This document shows, in pieces, positions 25,081 through 32,948 of a stretch of 35,468 nucleotides of DNA. Origin of the DNA: Pseudomonas sp. AKS31 (GTDB lineage Bacteria; Pseudomonadota; Gammaproteobacteria; Pseudomonadales; Pseudomonadaceae); assembly GCF_023634765.1 (NCBI RefSeq), contig NZ_JAMLFX010000011.1, positions 108,127-143,594 on the forward strand, written 5' to 3'. The notes beneath the pieces are model-generated. The model saw only the letters and a program-made list of their open reading frames with translations. It was not told where the DNA came from and searched no databases. The translations under genes and the position numbers were made by a program. Each line of letters begins with the position of its first letter. Within the stretch, counting starts at the first letter, position 1.

Positions 25081-25097
25081 TGTACTACCCGGTTAGT
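25081..25097. promoter_or_regulatory. candidate TetR operator in the quiC-MFS region
   Basis: TGTACTACCCGGTTA shares TGTAC, A and GGTTA, in register, with the aroQ-promoter palindrome read on the minus strand. The inner part ACTACCCGGTTAGT (25084-25097) is a near-perfect palindrome around CCGG. Candidate site for the neighbouring TetR protein. Confidence 0.5.
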
Positions 25098-25102
25098 TTT
25101 GC

Positions 25103-25117
25103 GTGCGATTATCGAAC
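25103..25117. promoter_or_regulatory. PcaR/PobR-type operator (perfect match)
   Basis: GTGCGATTATCGAAC is the exact reverse complement of the 15-base PcaR binding sequence GTTCGATAATCGCAC known from P. putida. It lies between quiC and the MFS transporter and could control either or both. Confidence 0.75.
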
Positions 25118-25256
25118 ACAATGGCGGTTTGGCGAATTGACGATTTTTCGTCCACTGCCCAACATCGACCCCACATTGAGTCCGGATCTGAACCACCGGT
25201 CGCAGCGTGCAAGTAACAAGCACACCAAATAACAAATCCAAAAACGGGTGGAACAC

Positions 25257-26594
25257 ATGATTCCTTCACAGACTTCCCGCATGGCCCCGGCCATGAGCAC
25301 TGCCACGGGTGGCATTGGCGACAAGATCCGCGGCGCCATGGCCGTCGGCAAAACCCGTTGGGGCATGCTGGCGCTGGTGTTTTTCGCCACTACCCTGAAC
25401 TACATCGACCGCGCCGCCCTCGGCGTCATGCAGCCGATCCTCGCCAAGGAAATGAGCTGGACGGCGATGGATTACGCCAACATCAACTTCTGGTTTCAGG
25501 TCGGCTACGCGATCGGTTTCGTCCTGCAAGGTCGCTTGATCGACCGGGTCGGCGTCAAGCGCGTGTTCTTCTGCGCCGTGCTGCTCTGGAGCCTGGCTAC
25601 TGGCGCTCATGGTCTGGCAACCTCAGCTGTTGGCTTTATGGTCTGCCGCTTTATCCTCGGTCTGACTGAAGCGGCCAACTACCCGGCCTGCGTGAAAACC
25701 ACGCGTCTGTGGTTCCCGGCCGGCGAACGTGCGGTCGCCACCGGCATCTTCAACGCCGGCACTAACGTCGGTGCGATGTTCACGCCGATGCTGCTGCCAC
25801 TGGTTCTGCACGTCTGGGGCTGGCAAGCGGCATTCCTGTGCATGGCGGCGCTGGGCGGGATCTGGTTGCTGTTCTGGGGCTTGAAGTACTTCAACCCGGA
25901 AGATCACCCGAGCGTGAAACAGTCCGAGCTGGACTACATCCAGCAAGAAGTCGAACCGGAACAGGCCCGCGTGCCGTTCTCGAAAATCCTGCGAATGCGC
26001 GGCACCTGGGCCTTCGCCCTCGCCTACTCGCTGACCGCGCCGGTGTTCTGGTTCTACCTGTACTGGCTGCCGCCGTTTCTCAATCAGCAATACAACCTGG
26101 GCATCAACGTCACCCAGATGGGTATTCCGTTGATCATCATCTACGTTACGGCCGACTTCGGCAGCGTCGGTGGCGGCATTCTGTCTTCGTTCCTGATCGG
26201 TCGCGGGATGAATTCGATCAAGGCGCGGCTGCTGTCGATGTTCCTGTTTGCCTGCTGCATCATCGGCGTGATCATGGCCGCCGGCTCTGCCAACCTGTGG
26301 GTGGCGGTGGCCGCGATTTCTCTGGCCATCGGTGCGCATCAGGCGTGGACGGCGAACATCTGGAGCCTGGTGATGGACTACACGCCCAAGCACATGATGA
26401 GCACGGTGTTCGGTTTCGGTGGTATGTGCGCAGCGATTGGCGGGATGTTCATGACCCAGATCGTCGGCCACATCCTCACCGTGACCAACAACAACTACAC
26501 CGTGTTGTTCACCCTGATTCCGGCGATGTACTTCATTGCGCTGACGTGGATGTACTTCATGGCACCGCGCAAGATTCCTACCGTCACCGAGTAA
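25257..26594 (+). CDS. MFS transporter, probable quinate/shikimate importer
   Basis: A 445-residue 12-helix major facilitator of the anion:cation symporter (ACS) type, as used for sugar acids and aromatic acids. After a roughly 35-residue hydrophilic N-terminus come TM1 (WGMLALVFFATTLNYIDRAALGVM) and the loop motif GRLIDRVGVKRVF. RFILGLTEAANYPACVKTTRLWFPAGERAVATGIFNAGTNVGAM is the strong ACS signature. The ATG at 25257 follows GGTGGA by five bases. It is divergent from quiC and shares its control region, so uptake of quinate, shikimate or dehydroshikimate is the best inference; the substrate is not proven by sequence. Confidence 0.88.
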   Translation: MIPSQTSRMAPAMSTATGGIGDKIRGAMAVGKTRWGMLALVFFATTLNYIDRAALGVMQPILAKEMSWTAMDYANINFWFQVGYAIGFVLQGRLIDRVGVKRVFFCAVLLWSLATGAHGLATSAVGFMVCRFILGLTEAANYPACVKTTRLWFPAGERAVATGIFNAGTNVGAMFTPMLLPLVLHVWGWQAAFLCMAALGGIWLLFWGLKYFNPEDHPSVKQSELDYIQQEVEPEQARVPFSKILRMRGTWAFALAYSLTAPVFWFYLYWLPPFLNQQYNLGINVTQMGIPLIIIYVTADFGSVGGGILSSFLIGRGMNSIKARLLSMFLFACCIIGVIMAAGSANLWVAVAAISLAIGAHQAWTANIWSLVMDYTPKHMMSTVFGFGGMCAAIGGMFMTQIVGHILTVTNNNYTVLFTLIPAMYFIALTWMYFMAPRKIPTVTE

Positions 26595-26615
26595 CCTGCC
26601 TACACACCACTCCCT

Positions 26616-26702
26616 TGTAGGAGCTGCGGCACGCTGCGATCTTTTGATCTTGATTTTGAAGATCAAAAGATCGCAGCCTCGTTTCACTCGTCAGCTCCTA
26701 CA
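26616..26702. repeat. REP-like palindrome, class B copy 2
   Basis: TGTAGGAGCTGCGGCACGCT at the left, the near-complement at the right, and a self-complementary centre (GATCTTGATTTTGAAGATC region). It fills the convergent gap between the MFS gene and the EamA gene, and the EamA stop codon lies inside its right end. Confidence 0.8.
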
Positions 26703-27588
26703 CGGGTTGCTGTTTTCTGCTCTGTTGCCACGCTGCCGCCAGTCCACTGCAACAGATCACCGCAATGCCAATGACCGTCAACAGACTCGGCGTGTGATTG
26801 AACAGCAGCCAGCCCAACAACCCGGCAAACACGATCTGGCAATAACCGAACGGCGCCAGCAGCGCTGGTGCGGCATGGCGAAACGCCTGGGTCAGAAACA
26901 AATGCGCGGTCATCCCGCAACTGCCCAGCGCCAGCATCAACCCGGCATGGGTCAACGTCGGCACCTGCCAGAAGAACGGCACCAGTGCACTCATCACCAG
27001 CGTGTTGCATAACCCGGCGAAAAAGTTGCTGGTGGTCGGGCTGTCGACTTCGGCGAGCTTGCGGGTCAGCAACTGATAGAAGCAGAAAAACAGCGCCGAA
27101 CAAAACGGCAGTAACACCGCCGGAGTGAACAACTCACCGCCGGGATGGACGATGATCAGCACGCCGACAAAGCCGCAGATCACCGCGATCCATTGACCAC
27201 GCGTCACCCGCTCTTTGAGCAGCGGCACGGACAAGGCTGTCACCAAAACCGGCGCGAGAAAGTTGACCGCTGTGGCTTCCGCCAACGGGATGTACAGCAA
27301 CGCCGTGGTGAAAAACAGGCTGGTGCCGAGCAGGCAGAGTGCCCGAACCAACTGCCATAACGGCTTCTTGGTGCGCAGGACGCGCAATCCGGATTGCGGC
27401 AGAAAAATCCCCGCCATCAACAGCGTGTGCACCACATAACGTGCCCACACCACCATCACGATCGGATAGAACCCAGACAGATACTTCGACAGCGCGTCAT
27501 GGCTGGAGAACAGAAAGGTCGCCACGACAATCAGCATGATCCCTTTGAAGGGTTGGTTGACTCCGGAAAGCGGGGTGCTGACAGTCAT
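26698..27588 (-). CDS. EamA/DMT-family transporter
   Basis: A 296-residue protein with ten predicted membrane helices in two EamA repeats (about 15-145 and 160-285), the drug/metabolite transporter superfamily. Such proteins usually export metabolites. AGAGATA precedes the ATG. Its stop codon TAG is supplied by the right arm of the class B repeat, so the last residues (RKQQPV) may have been changed by repeat insertion. An IclR regulator is encoded 149 bases upstream on the same strand, and a good IclR-type palindrome lies in that gap. A link to the quinate module is only positional. Confidence 0.88.
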   Translation of the reverse strand: MTVSTPLSGVNQPFKGIMLIVVATFLFSSHDALSKYLSGFYPIVMVVWARYVVHTLLMAGIFLPQSGLRVLRTKKPLWQLVRALCLLGTSLFFTTALLYIPLAEATAVNFLAPVLVTALSVPLLKERVTRGQWIAVICGFVGVLIIVHPGGELFTPAVLLPFCSALFFCFYQLLTRKLAEVDSPTTSNFFAGLCNTLVMSALVPFFWQVPTLTHAGLMLALGSCGMTAHLFLTQAFRHAAPALLAPFGYCQIVFAGLLGWLLFNHTPSLLTVIGIAVICCSGLAAAWQQSRKQQPV

Positions 27589-27637
27589 TGGCTATCTCTG
27601 AAGAAAACAAGCTGAGGAAAGATCCCAAGCAACAATC

Positions 27638-27652
27638 TAGAACCCGGTTCCA
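27638..27652. promoter_or_regulatory. candidate IclR operator before the EamA gene
   Basis: TAGAAC-CCG-GTTCCA, 15 bases, fits the general IclR-family pattern TGGAACnnnGTTCCA with one mismatch. It lies about 50 bases upstream of the EamA start and resembles the site at 28573 upstream of the iclR gene. Confidence 0.5.
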
Positions 27653-27737
27653 GATCCCGACACCCACCAACAATAAAAGTGTGCGAACACCGCACAACTT
27701 TGCAACCGCAGGCGAAGCGGGGCCAAGTGAACTCAGG

Positions 27738-28514
27738 TTAGACGAACAGCTCCGAAGCCAGACTCGCAGCGGACAGCTCCTCAGTAAACCTGAGCAGCAA
27801 TGGTGCCAACTCATGCAGCCTCGCCCCCGGCATCCGCGCACTCGGCCCGGCGATGCTCAGCACACCGACCACCCGCCCGTCAGCGGGATGGCGCACCACC
27901 GCCGCAATCGCCGACGTCCCCACCGCCGAACTTTCTTCGACACAGGCATACCCCAACTCGCGCGCGACCCGAAGAAGCTCGAGCAATTCGATATTGGAGC
28001 GCGGCGCGTTCGGCCCGATGTCCGCCGGCACCTCGGCGCCCTGGCGTTCAACCAGCGACAATGCCTCGGCATCGCTCATGCACGCCAGCCACGCATGGCC
28101 CGAAGCGGTGTAGAACAGCGGCGCATCGCGGCCCATGTCCGGGTCGTAACGCAAACCACTGCGTGCGCCCTGAGACTTGGCGATCCAGGTCTGACGTTCG
28201 CCATCGATAACACCCAGACGCACCAGCTCGCCGGTTTCCTGAGCCAGGCGATCGAGCACCGGCTGCACGATATCGGCGCCGCTGCTCGACAGGTAACGAA
28301 AACCCATCGCCACCAGTTTGGTCGACAAGTGATAACGCAAAGTCTCCGGGTTCTGCCGCACGTAACCGAGTCGTGTCAGTTCGGCGAGCAAACGGTGCGT
28401 CGCACTTTTCGGGATGTCGATCTGCTCGGCGAGCGTCTGCAGCGCCAATCCACGGGGCTCACTGGTGAGGTTTTCCAGCACGCTGAAAACCCGTTCGATT
28501 TGACTGCCGGCCAT
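27738..28514 (-). CDS. IclR-family transcriptional regulator
   Basis: A 258-residue IclR regulator. A winged helix-turn-helix occupies about residues 5-65 (QIERVFSVLENLTSEPRGLALQTLAEQIDIPKSATHRLLAELTRLGYV), followed by the effector-binding domain to the end. The match to PcaR/PobR-type members is not specific enough to name it. It precedes the EamA gene on the same strand; similar palindromes upstream of both genes suggest self-control and control of the transporter. The effector is unknown, but aromatic or sugar acids are common for the family. Confidence 0.9.
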   Translation of the reverse strand: MAGSQIERVFSVLENLTSEPRGLALQTLAEQIDIPKSATHRLLAELTRLGYVRQNPETLRYHLSTKLVAMGFRYLSSSGADIVQPVLDRLAQETGELVRLGVIDGERQTWIAKSQGARSGLRYDPDMGRDAPLFYTASGHAWLACMSDAEALSLVERQGAEVPADIGPNAPRSNIELLELLRVARELGYACVEESSAVGTSAIAAVVRHPADGRVVGVLSIAGPSARMPGARLHELAPLLLRFTEELSAASLASELFV

Positions 28515-28536
28515 AGTGAGATCTCAGTTAAATTTG

Positions 28537-28621
28537 GTGAATTCTAGAATATGCACAATACAAAGCAAAATATGGAACCCGGTGAACATTTCACAAATTA
28601 TCTTTGTTGAATGGAATTCAC
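28537..28621. promoter_or_regulatory. palindrome cluster upstream of iclR
   Basis: Within 85 bases lie GTGAATTC (28537-28544), TGGAACCCGGTGAAC (28573-28587), the perfect palindrome GTGAA-CAT-TTCAC (28582-28594) and GAATTCAC (28614-28621), the inverted partner of the first. This is a likely operator region for the divergent iclR/ypfJ promoters. Confidence 0.5.
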
Positions 28622-28747
28622 TGAACACAACGGGTTCTTACCCGTCGACTGGGCTGCGGGCGTACGAATAGACGGACGACCGGACTGGCGCCACACTCAC
28701 ACAACAGCAACACTCATCACCACCCGATACACACAGAGGATTCCCAC

Positions 28748-29635
28748 ATGCTATGGAAAAAAGGCCGACGCAGTGACAACGTCGTCGATGCCCGTGGTGA
28801 TGATGCCGGCGGTGGCGGCGGCATGCGCTTCGGCGGCGGCAAAGGCCTGAGTCTGGGGGCTATCCTGCTGATCGTCGGTATCGGCTGGATCACCGGACAG
28901 GATCCGCTGCAGATTCTCGGTCAGCTCGCCGGGCAATCCACACAACAATCGGCGCCCACTTCGCAAACTCGTCAGGCGCCGCCGGCCAACGATGAACAGG
29001 CCGAATTCGTCCGCTCGATCCTTGGCGATACCGAGGACACCTGGGGCTCGATTTTCCAGCAGGCCGGCCGGCAATATAAGGACCCGACGCTGGTGCTGTT
29101 CAGCAATCGGGTCAATTCCGCCTGCGGTCTGGCGACCTCGGCCACCGGCCCGTTCTACTGCCCGGCAGATCAGAAGGTCTATCTGGACATGGCGTTCTTC
29201 CAGGAAATGGCCCAGCGCTTCAAAGCCGCTGGCGACTTTGCTCAGGCCTACGTGATCGCTCACGAAGTCGGACACCATGTGCAGACACTTCTCGGTGTCT
29301 CGGCGAAAATTCAGACAGCCCGCCAGCAAGGTCGGCAGATGGAAGGCGATGGCGGCCTGCTGGTGCGTCAGGAATTGCAGGCCGACTGCCTCGCCGGCGT
29401 CTGGGCCTACAGCGCACAGAAGCGCTTGAACTGGCTGGAACCGGGCGATATCGAAGAGGCCTTGAATGCGGCCAACGCCATCGGTGATGATCGCCTGCAA
29501 CAACAGGGTCAGGGCCGTGTGGTGCCGGACTCGTTTACCCACGGTACGTCGGCGCAAAGGGTGCGCTGGTTCAAAACCGGATTCGCGCAGGGCCAGGTCG
29601 GCCAGTGCGACACCTTCGCGGCGAAAAACCTGTAA
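28748..29635 (+). CDS. ypfJ: YpfJ-family neutral zinc metallopeptidase
   Basis: A 295-residue membrane-anchored metallopeptidase-like protein. Order: basic N-terminus, a glycine-rich stretch (20-33), one membrane helix (about 34-50), a Gln/Ser/Thr/Pro linker (60-82), then the periplasmic catalytic domain. That domain carries the zinc motif HEVGHH at 172-177 and the distal QELQADCLAGVWA helix that supplies a third ligand. AGAGGA lies before the ATG. The proteolytic activity and substrates of the family are poorly known. The next gene starts on the very base after this stop codon, so both are made from one message. Confidence 0.92.
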   Translation: MLWKKGRRSDNVVDARGDDAGGGGGMRFGGGKGLSLGAILLIVGIGWITGQDPLQILGQLAGQSTQQSAPTSQTRQAPPANDEQAEFVRSILGDTEDTWGSIFQQAGRQYKDPTLVLFSNRVNSACGLATSATGPFYCPADQKVYLDMAFFQEMAQRFKAAGDFAQAYVIAHEVGHHVQTLLGVSAKIQTARQQGRQMEGDGGLLVRQELQADCLAGVWAYSAQKRLNWLEPGDIEEALNAANAIGDDRLQQQGQGRVVPDSFTHGTSAQRVRWFKTGFAQGQVGQCDTFAAKNL

Positions 29636-30586
29636 ATGCATAAATGGCTTTTGGCGTTACTGATCGTTGGCAGCACCGCGCACGCCGCAGGTGTCGATGC
29701 GATCAGCCCCGGTCGTTTGCAATTCAAGGCCGGGGAAATGGCGGTGGGCATCGGTCCTGCGCCGGAGAAGATCGAGCGCGTGCTGATCGTCATTCATGGC
29801 CGGTTGCGCAACTCGGAAACCTATCGCAAAAGCGCCGAGAGCGCCGCCGAACTGGCAGGACAAAGCGCGCACACGCTGGTGATTGCGCCGCAGTTTCTCA
29901 ATCAAAGCGATGTCGCGCTGTACTCGCTCCCCGCCACGTTGCTGCGCTGGCAAGGCAACGAGTGGATGGGCGGCGGCTTATCCACAGGGCCGAATCCGTT
30001 GAGTTCCTATGCTGCGCTCGATGAGATCGTCGGACGGATCAGCGATCGCAAACAGTTTCCCGACGTCAAGCAGATCGTGATCTTCGGGCACTCCGGCGGC
30101 GGCCAGGTGGTGCAGCGTTATGCCCTGCTCGCCAAGGAGCAGCCGGCACTGAAAGCCAACGGCATTCGCCTGCGCTATGTCGTCGCCAACCCATCGTCGT
30201 ACGCCTATTTCAATGAGCAACGGCCAGTGGCGTTCGATCACGCCAAGTGCGCGGGTTTCAATCGCTGGAAGTATGGTCTGTCAGACATGCCGGTGTATGC
30301 CGGTGGGCAAACGCCGTTGCAGCTTGAGAGCAGTTACATCAAACGCGAGGTGATTTATCTGCTTGGGCAGCAGGACATCGATCCCAATCATCCAGCGCTG
30401 GACAAGCGCTGTGAAGCCGAGGCGCAGGGTGCGTATCGCCTGGAGCGTGGCAAGTTGTACTTCGGCTATTTGCTGCGTCGGCATCCGGAAGGGGTGAATC
30501 AGCGACTGGTGGAAGTGCCCGGGGTCGGGCATAACGGCGATGGGATGCTGACCTCGCCGGAGGGGCAGAAGGCGTTGTTCGAATAA
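29636..30586 (+). CDS. Secreted alpha/beta-hydrolase-like protein
   Basis: A 316-residue exported protein with a signal peptide (MHKWLLALLIVGSTAHAA) and an alpha/beta-hydrolase core. The nucleophile elbow is GHSGGG at 151-156 (Ser153), an oxyanion-type HGRLRN is at 54-59, and a candidate catalytic histidine is in GVGHNGDGM near the end. The substrate is not recognisable. It begins immediately after the ypfJ stop with no spacer, so translation is coupled. It converges on the HAD gene across a REPIN. Confidence 0.8.
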   Translation: MHKWLLALLIVGSTAHAAGVDAISPGRLQFKAGEMAVGIGPAPEKIERVLIVIHGRLRNSETYRKSAESAAELAGQSAHTLVIAPQFLNQSDVALYSLPATLLRWQGNEWMGGGLSTGPNPLSSYAALDEIVGRISDRKQFPDVKQIVIFGHSGGGQVVQRYALLAKEQPALKANGIRLRYVVANPSSYAYFNEQRPVAFDHAKCAGFNRWKYGLSDMPVYAGGQTPLQLESSYIKREVIYLLGQQDIDPNHPALDKRCEAEAQGAYRLERGKLYFGYLLRRHPEGVNQRLVEVPGVGHNGDGMLTSPEGQKALFE

Positions 30587-30610
30587 GTCCTGTATTGAAT
30601 GATCTGCCGC

Positions 30611-30701
30611 CATCGCTGGCAAGCCAGCTCCCACAGTGGGTTGTGTCGCATACATTTTGCATTCACTGAAAATCCCTGTGGGAGCTGGCTTGCCAGCGAT
30701 G
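30611..30701. repeat. REPIN, class C
   Basis: CATCGCTGGCAAGCCAGCTC followed by CCACAG at the left, and its exact reverse complement at the right. The arms point the opposite way from class A (TGTGGG is internal). It lies in the convergent gap between the hydrolase and the HAD phosphatase. Confidence 0.88.
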
Positions 30702-30725
30702 AGGCCAGATCAAACAACCGAAATG

Positions 30726-31319
30726 TCAGGTAAACAACATCCTGCGCAACTCGACACAATCCTTCGCATGCCAATCGGTCAACTCAGGCCACGGGTTTTC
30801 CGGCACATTCACCAACACCGTCCGCGCCCCCGCCGCTCGCCCGCAGTCCAGATCAAAACGGTAATCACCGACCATCACCATATCGCTGGCCGGCACAGCC
30901 CAGGCCTCTGCCAACTTCAACAGTCCACCCGGATGCGGCTTCGGCGGCGCTTCATCGCGGCCCAACACATCGTCCACCGCAAAGCAGTCGGCCAGGCCAA
31001 TCGCTTGCAGCGTCACATGCGCCAATTCCCGCGCATTGCGGGTCAGAATGCCGAGGCGGTAACCGCGCGCGTGCAGGTCACGCACCAGCTCCACCGCCCC
31101 GGTCGCCGGGGTCGACCCCAGCGCCAGATCCCTTTCGTGCTCCAGCAGCCAGGCGTGTTTCACCGCCGCTTCATCCGCCGGCAATGCCGCGAGATGAGTG
31201 AGGATGTCGTCCTCCGGCGGAATCGCCAGTGCCACGCGAATCGCCGCAAAGTCATGCACGGCGACGGTTAGCGTGCCGTCCATGTCGAACACCCAATGCT
31301 TCACCTCTTGCAGGCTCAT
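30726..31319 (-). CDS. HAD-superfamily hydrolase, phosphatase-like
   Basis: A 197-residue haloacid-dehalogenase-type phosphatase. Motif I is VFDMDGTL with Asp12 and Asp14, motif II is in LGILTRNA, the motif III lysine is in PPKPHPG, and motif IV is GDYRFDLDCG. The small alpha-helical cap makes it similar to phosphoglycolate phosphatases; the substrate is unknown. Its ATG at 31319 overlaps the tesB stop (ATGA), so it is co-translated with tesB. The longer in-frame start inside tesB is rejected. Confidence 0.9.
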   Translation of the reverse strand: MSLQEVKHWVFDMDGTLTVAVHDFAAIRVALAIPPEDDILTHLAALPADEAAVKHAWLLEHERDLALGSTPATGAVELVRDLHARGYRLGILTRNARELAHVTLQAIGLADCFAVDDVLGRDEAPPKPHPGGLLKLAEAWAVPASDMVMVGDYRFDLDCGRAAGARTVLVNVPENPWPELTDWHAKDCVELRRMLFT

Positions 31320-32185
31320 GCCCAATCCTTGCGATGGCGGATCAGGCCTTCCTGCGTCACCGAGGCGACCAGTTGCCCGGCGCGGTTGTACACGCTGCCA
31401 CGGGAGAATCCACGGGAATTGCCGGCCCACGGACTGTCCATCGCGTAGAGCAACCAGTCATCGGCGCGCAGATCGTTGTGGAACCACAGTGCGTGATCAA
31501 GGCTGGCGACCTGCATGTCTTTCTGCCAGACCGATTTGCCGTGGGGCAGCATCGAGGTGGTCAGCAGGCCGAAGTCCGAGGCGTAGGCCAGCAGGTATTT
31601 GTGCAGCGCCGGAATGTCGGCCAGTGCGCCATCGGCACGGAACCACACATATTTGATCGGATCCGCCGGTTGCGGGTTGTACGGGTCTTTTTCGGTGACC
31701 GGGCGTACTTCGATCGGTTTCGGGCACAGCAGTTTTTCACGCATGTGCTCGGGGATCAGGTGCGCGCGTTGCTGGGTCAACTCCAGCTCCGAAGGCAGGT
31801 TTTCCGGACCGACCACCACCGGCATCTGGCTCTGGTGCTCAAAGCCCGCCTCGTCGTATTGAAACGATGCGCTACAAGTGAAAATCGGATGGCCCTTCTG
31901 GATCGCCGTGACGCGGCGAGTGCTGAAACTGCCGCCATCGCGCACGCGATCAACCGAGTAGACCACCGGCAACTTGGCATCGCCCGGACGCAGGAAATAG
32001 CCATGCATCGAATGCACATGACGCGCTTCTTCAACGGTCTGACTGGCCGCCGACAGCGACTGACCCAGCACCTGGCCACCAAACAACTGACGGAACCCCA
32101 GATCCTGGCTACGGCCACGGAACAGGTTTTCTTCGATCGGTTCCAGGGTCAGCAGGTCGACCAGATCTTCCAACACTTGGCTCAT
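31316..32185 (-). CDS. tesB: Acyl-CoA thioesterase II
   Basis: A 289-residue double-hotdog thioesterase that hydrolyses acyl-CoA to free acid and CoA. The N-terminal hotdog contains LFGGQVLGQSLSAASQTV and HSMHGYFLRPGD; the C-terminal one contains SLDHALWFHNDLRADDWLLY, with a likely catalytic Asp, and ends GSVYNRAGQLVASVTQEGLIRHR. The length matches E. coli TesB. It forms an overlapping pair with the HAD phosphatase. Confidence 0.95.
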   Translation of the reverse strand: MSQVLEDLVDLLTLEPIEENLFRGRSQDLGFRQLFGGQVLGQSLSAASQTVEEARHVHSMHGYFLRPGDAKLPVVYSVDRVRDGGSFSTRRVTAIQKGHPIFTCSASFQYDEAGFEHQSQMPVVVGPENLPSELELTQQRAHLIPEHMREKLLCPKPIEVRPVTEKDPYNPQPADPIKYVWFRADGALADIPALHKYLLAYASDFGLLTTSMLPHGKSVWQKDMQVASLDHALWFHNDLRADDWLLYAMDSPWAGNSRGFSRGSVYNRAGQLVASVTQEGLIRHRKDWA

Positions 32186-32296
32186 TCAGACTCTCCTCAC
32201 ACAAAGCACTATGCCGCGCAGTCTTGGCTGCGGCGGCCGATTCAGATTCTGGCGCGGGCCAATGATTTGGCGGCCATTGTAAACGTCCGTGTCGGC

Positions 32297-32866
32297 TTAT
32301 CCATGCAAGGTTTGCAGCCATTGTTCGCGGCTGATGCGGTACAGCACATGCCGGCGCAGCGGATGATCGGCGGCTAGCTTGGGGTGATCGAAATCATCTT
32401 CCGGGGCGTGGTGCATGCCGATCGCCTGCATGACTTTCTCCGAGGGCAGATTGGATTGCGCGGTGAAGGAGACGATCTCCTTTAGCGCCAACCGATCAAA
32501 GCCGCAGCGCAGAGCAGTCCACGCCGCTTCACTGGCGTAACCCAGGCCCCAATGTTCCTTGGCCAGACGCCAGCCGATTTCCACCGCTGGCGTGAACGGC
32601 GCATCGAAACCGACCACGCCCAGGCCGGTGAAACCGATGAATTCGCCGCTGTCCTTGCGCTCAAGCGCCCACAGGCCAAACCCGTGCTCGGCAAAATGCC
32701 CGCGCACACGGCCGATCATCGACGCGCTTTCCAGACGACTCAACGGTGCCGGAAAATAGCGCATCACCTGAGGATCGGCGCACATCGCGGCAAATGCCGG
32801 CAAATCCTCGTCCTGCCACTGACGCATCAGCAAGCGCGCGCTTTCAAGTTCCAGTATCGGCTCCAT
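32297..32866 (-). CDS. GNAT-family N-acetyltransferase
   Basis: A 189-residue acetyltransferase of the RimJ/RimL-like GNAT group (starts LESARLLMRQWQDEDLPAFAAMCADPQVMRYFP). The acetyl-CoA region is around GWRLAKEHWGLGYASEAAWTAL. I choose the ATG at 32866, six bases from GGAGG; the ATG three bases upstream is too close to it. Acceptor unknown. Confidence 0.88.
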   Translation of the reverse strand: MEPILELESARLLMRQWQDEDLPAFAAMCADPQVMRYFPAPLSRLESASMIGRVRGHFAEHGFGLWALERKDSGEFIGFTGLGVVGFDAPFTPAVEIGWRLAKEHWGLGYASEAAWTALRCGFDRLALKEIVSFTAQSNLPSEKVMQAIGMHHAPEDDFDHPKLAADHPLRRHVLYRISREQWLQTLHG

Positions 32867-32948
32867 CATGCCCCTCCGTTTCCATGCCGCAAGTCTACAT
32901 CGCTGGTAGGATCCTTCACTCTTTCCTACGTTCCTACATGAAACCGCC

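Larger units (their letters stand above)
24919..25256. other. quiC-MFS divergent control region
   Basis: 338 bases. From left to right: a palindromic repeat (24950-25017), a TGTAC...GGTTA motif (25081-25095), a PcaR-type box (25103-25117), then about 140 bases of MFS leader without recognisable elements. No gene seen. Confidence 0.6.
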
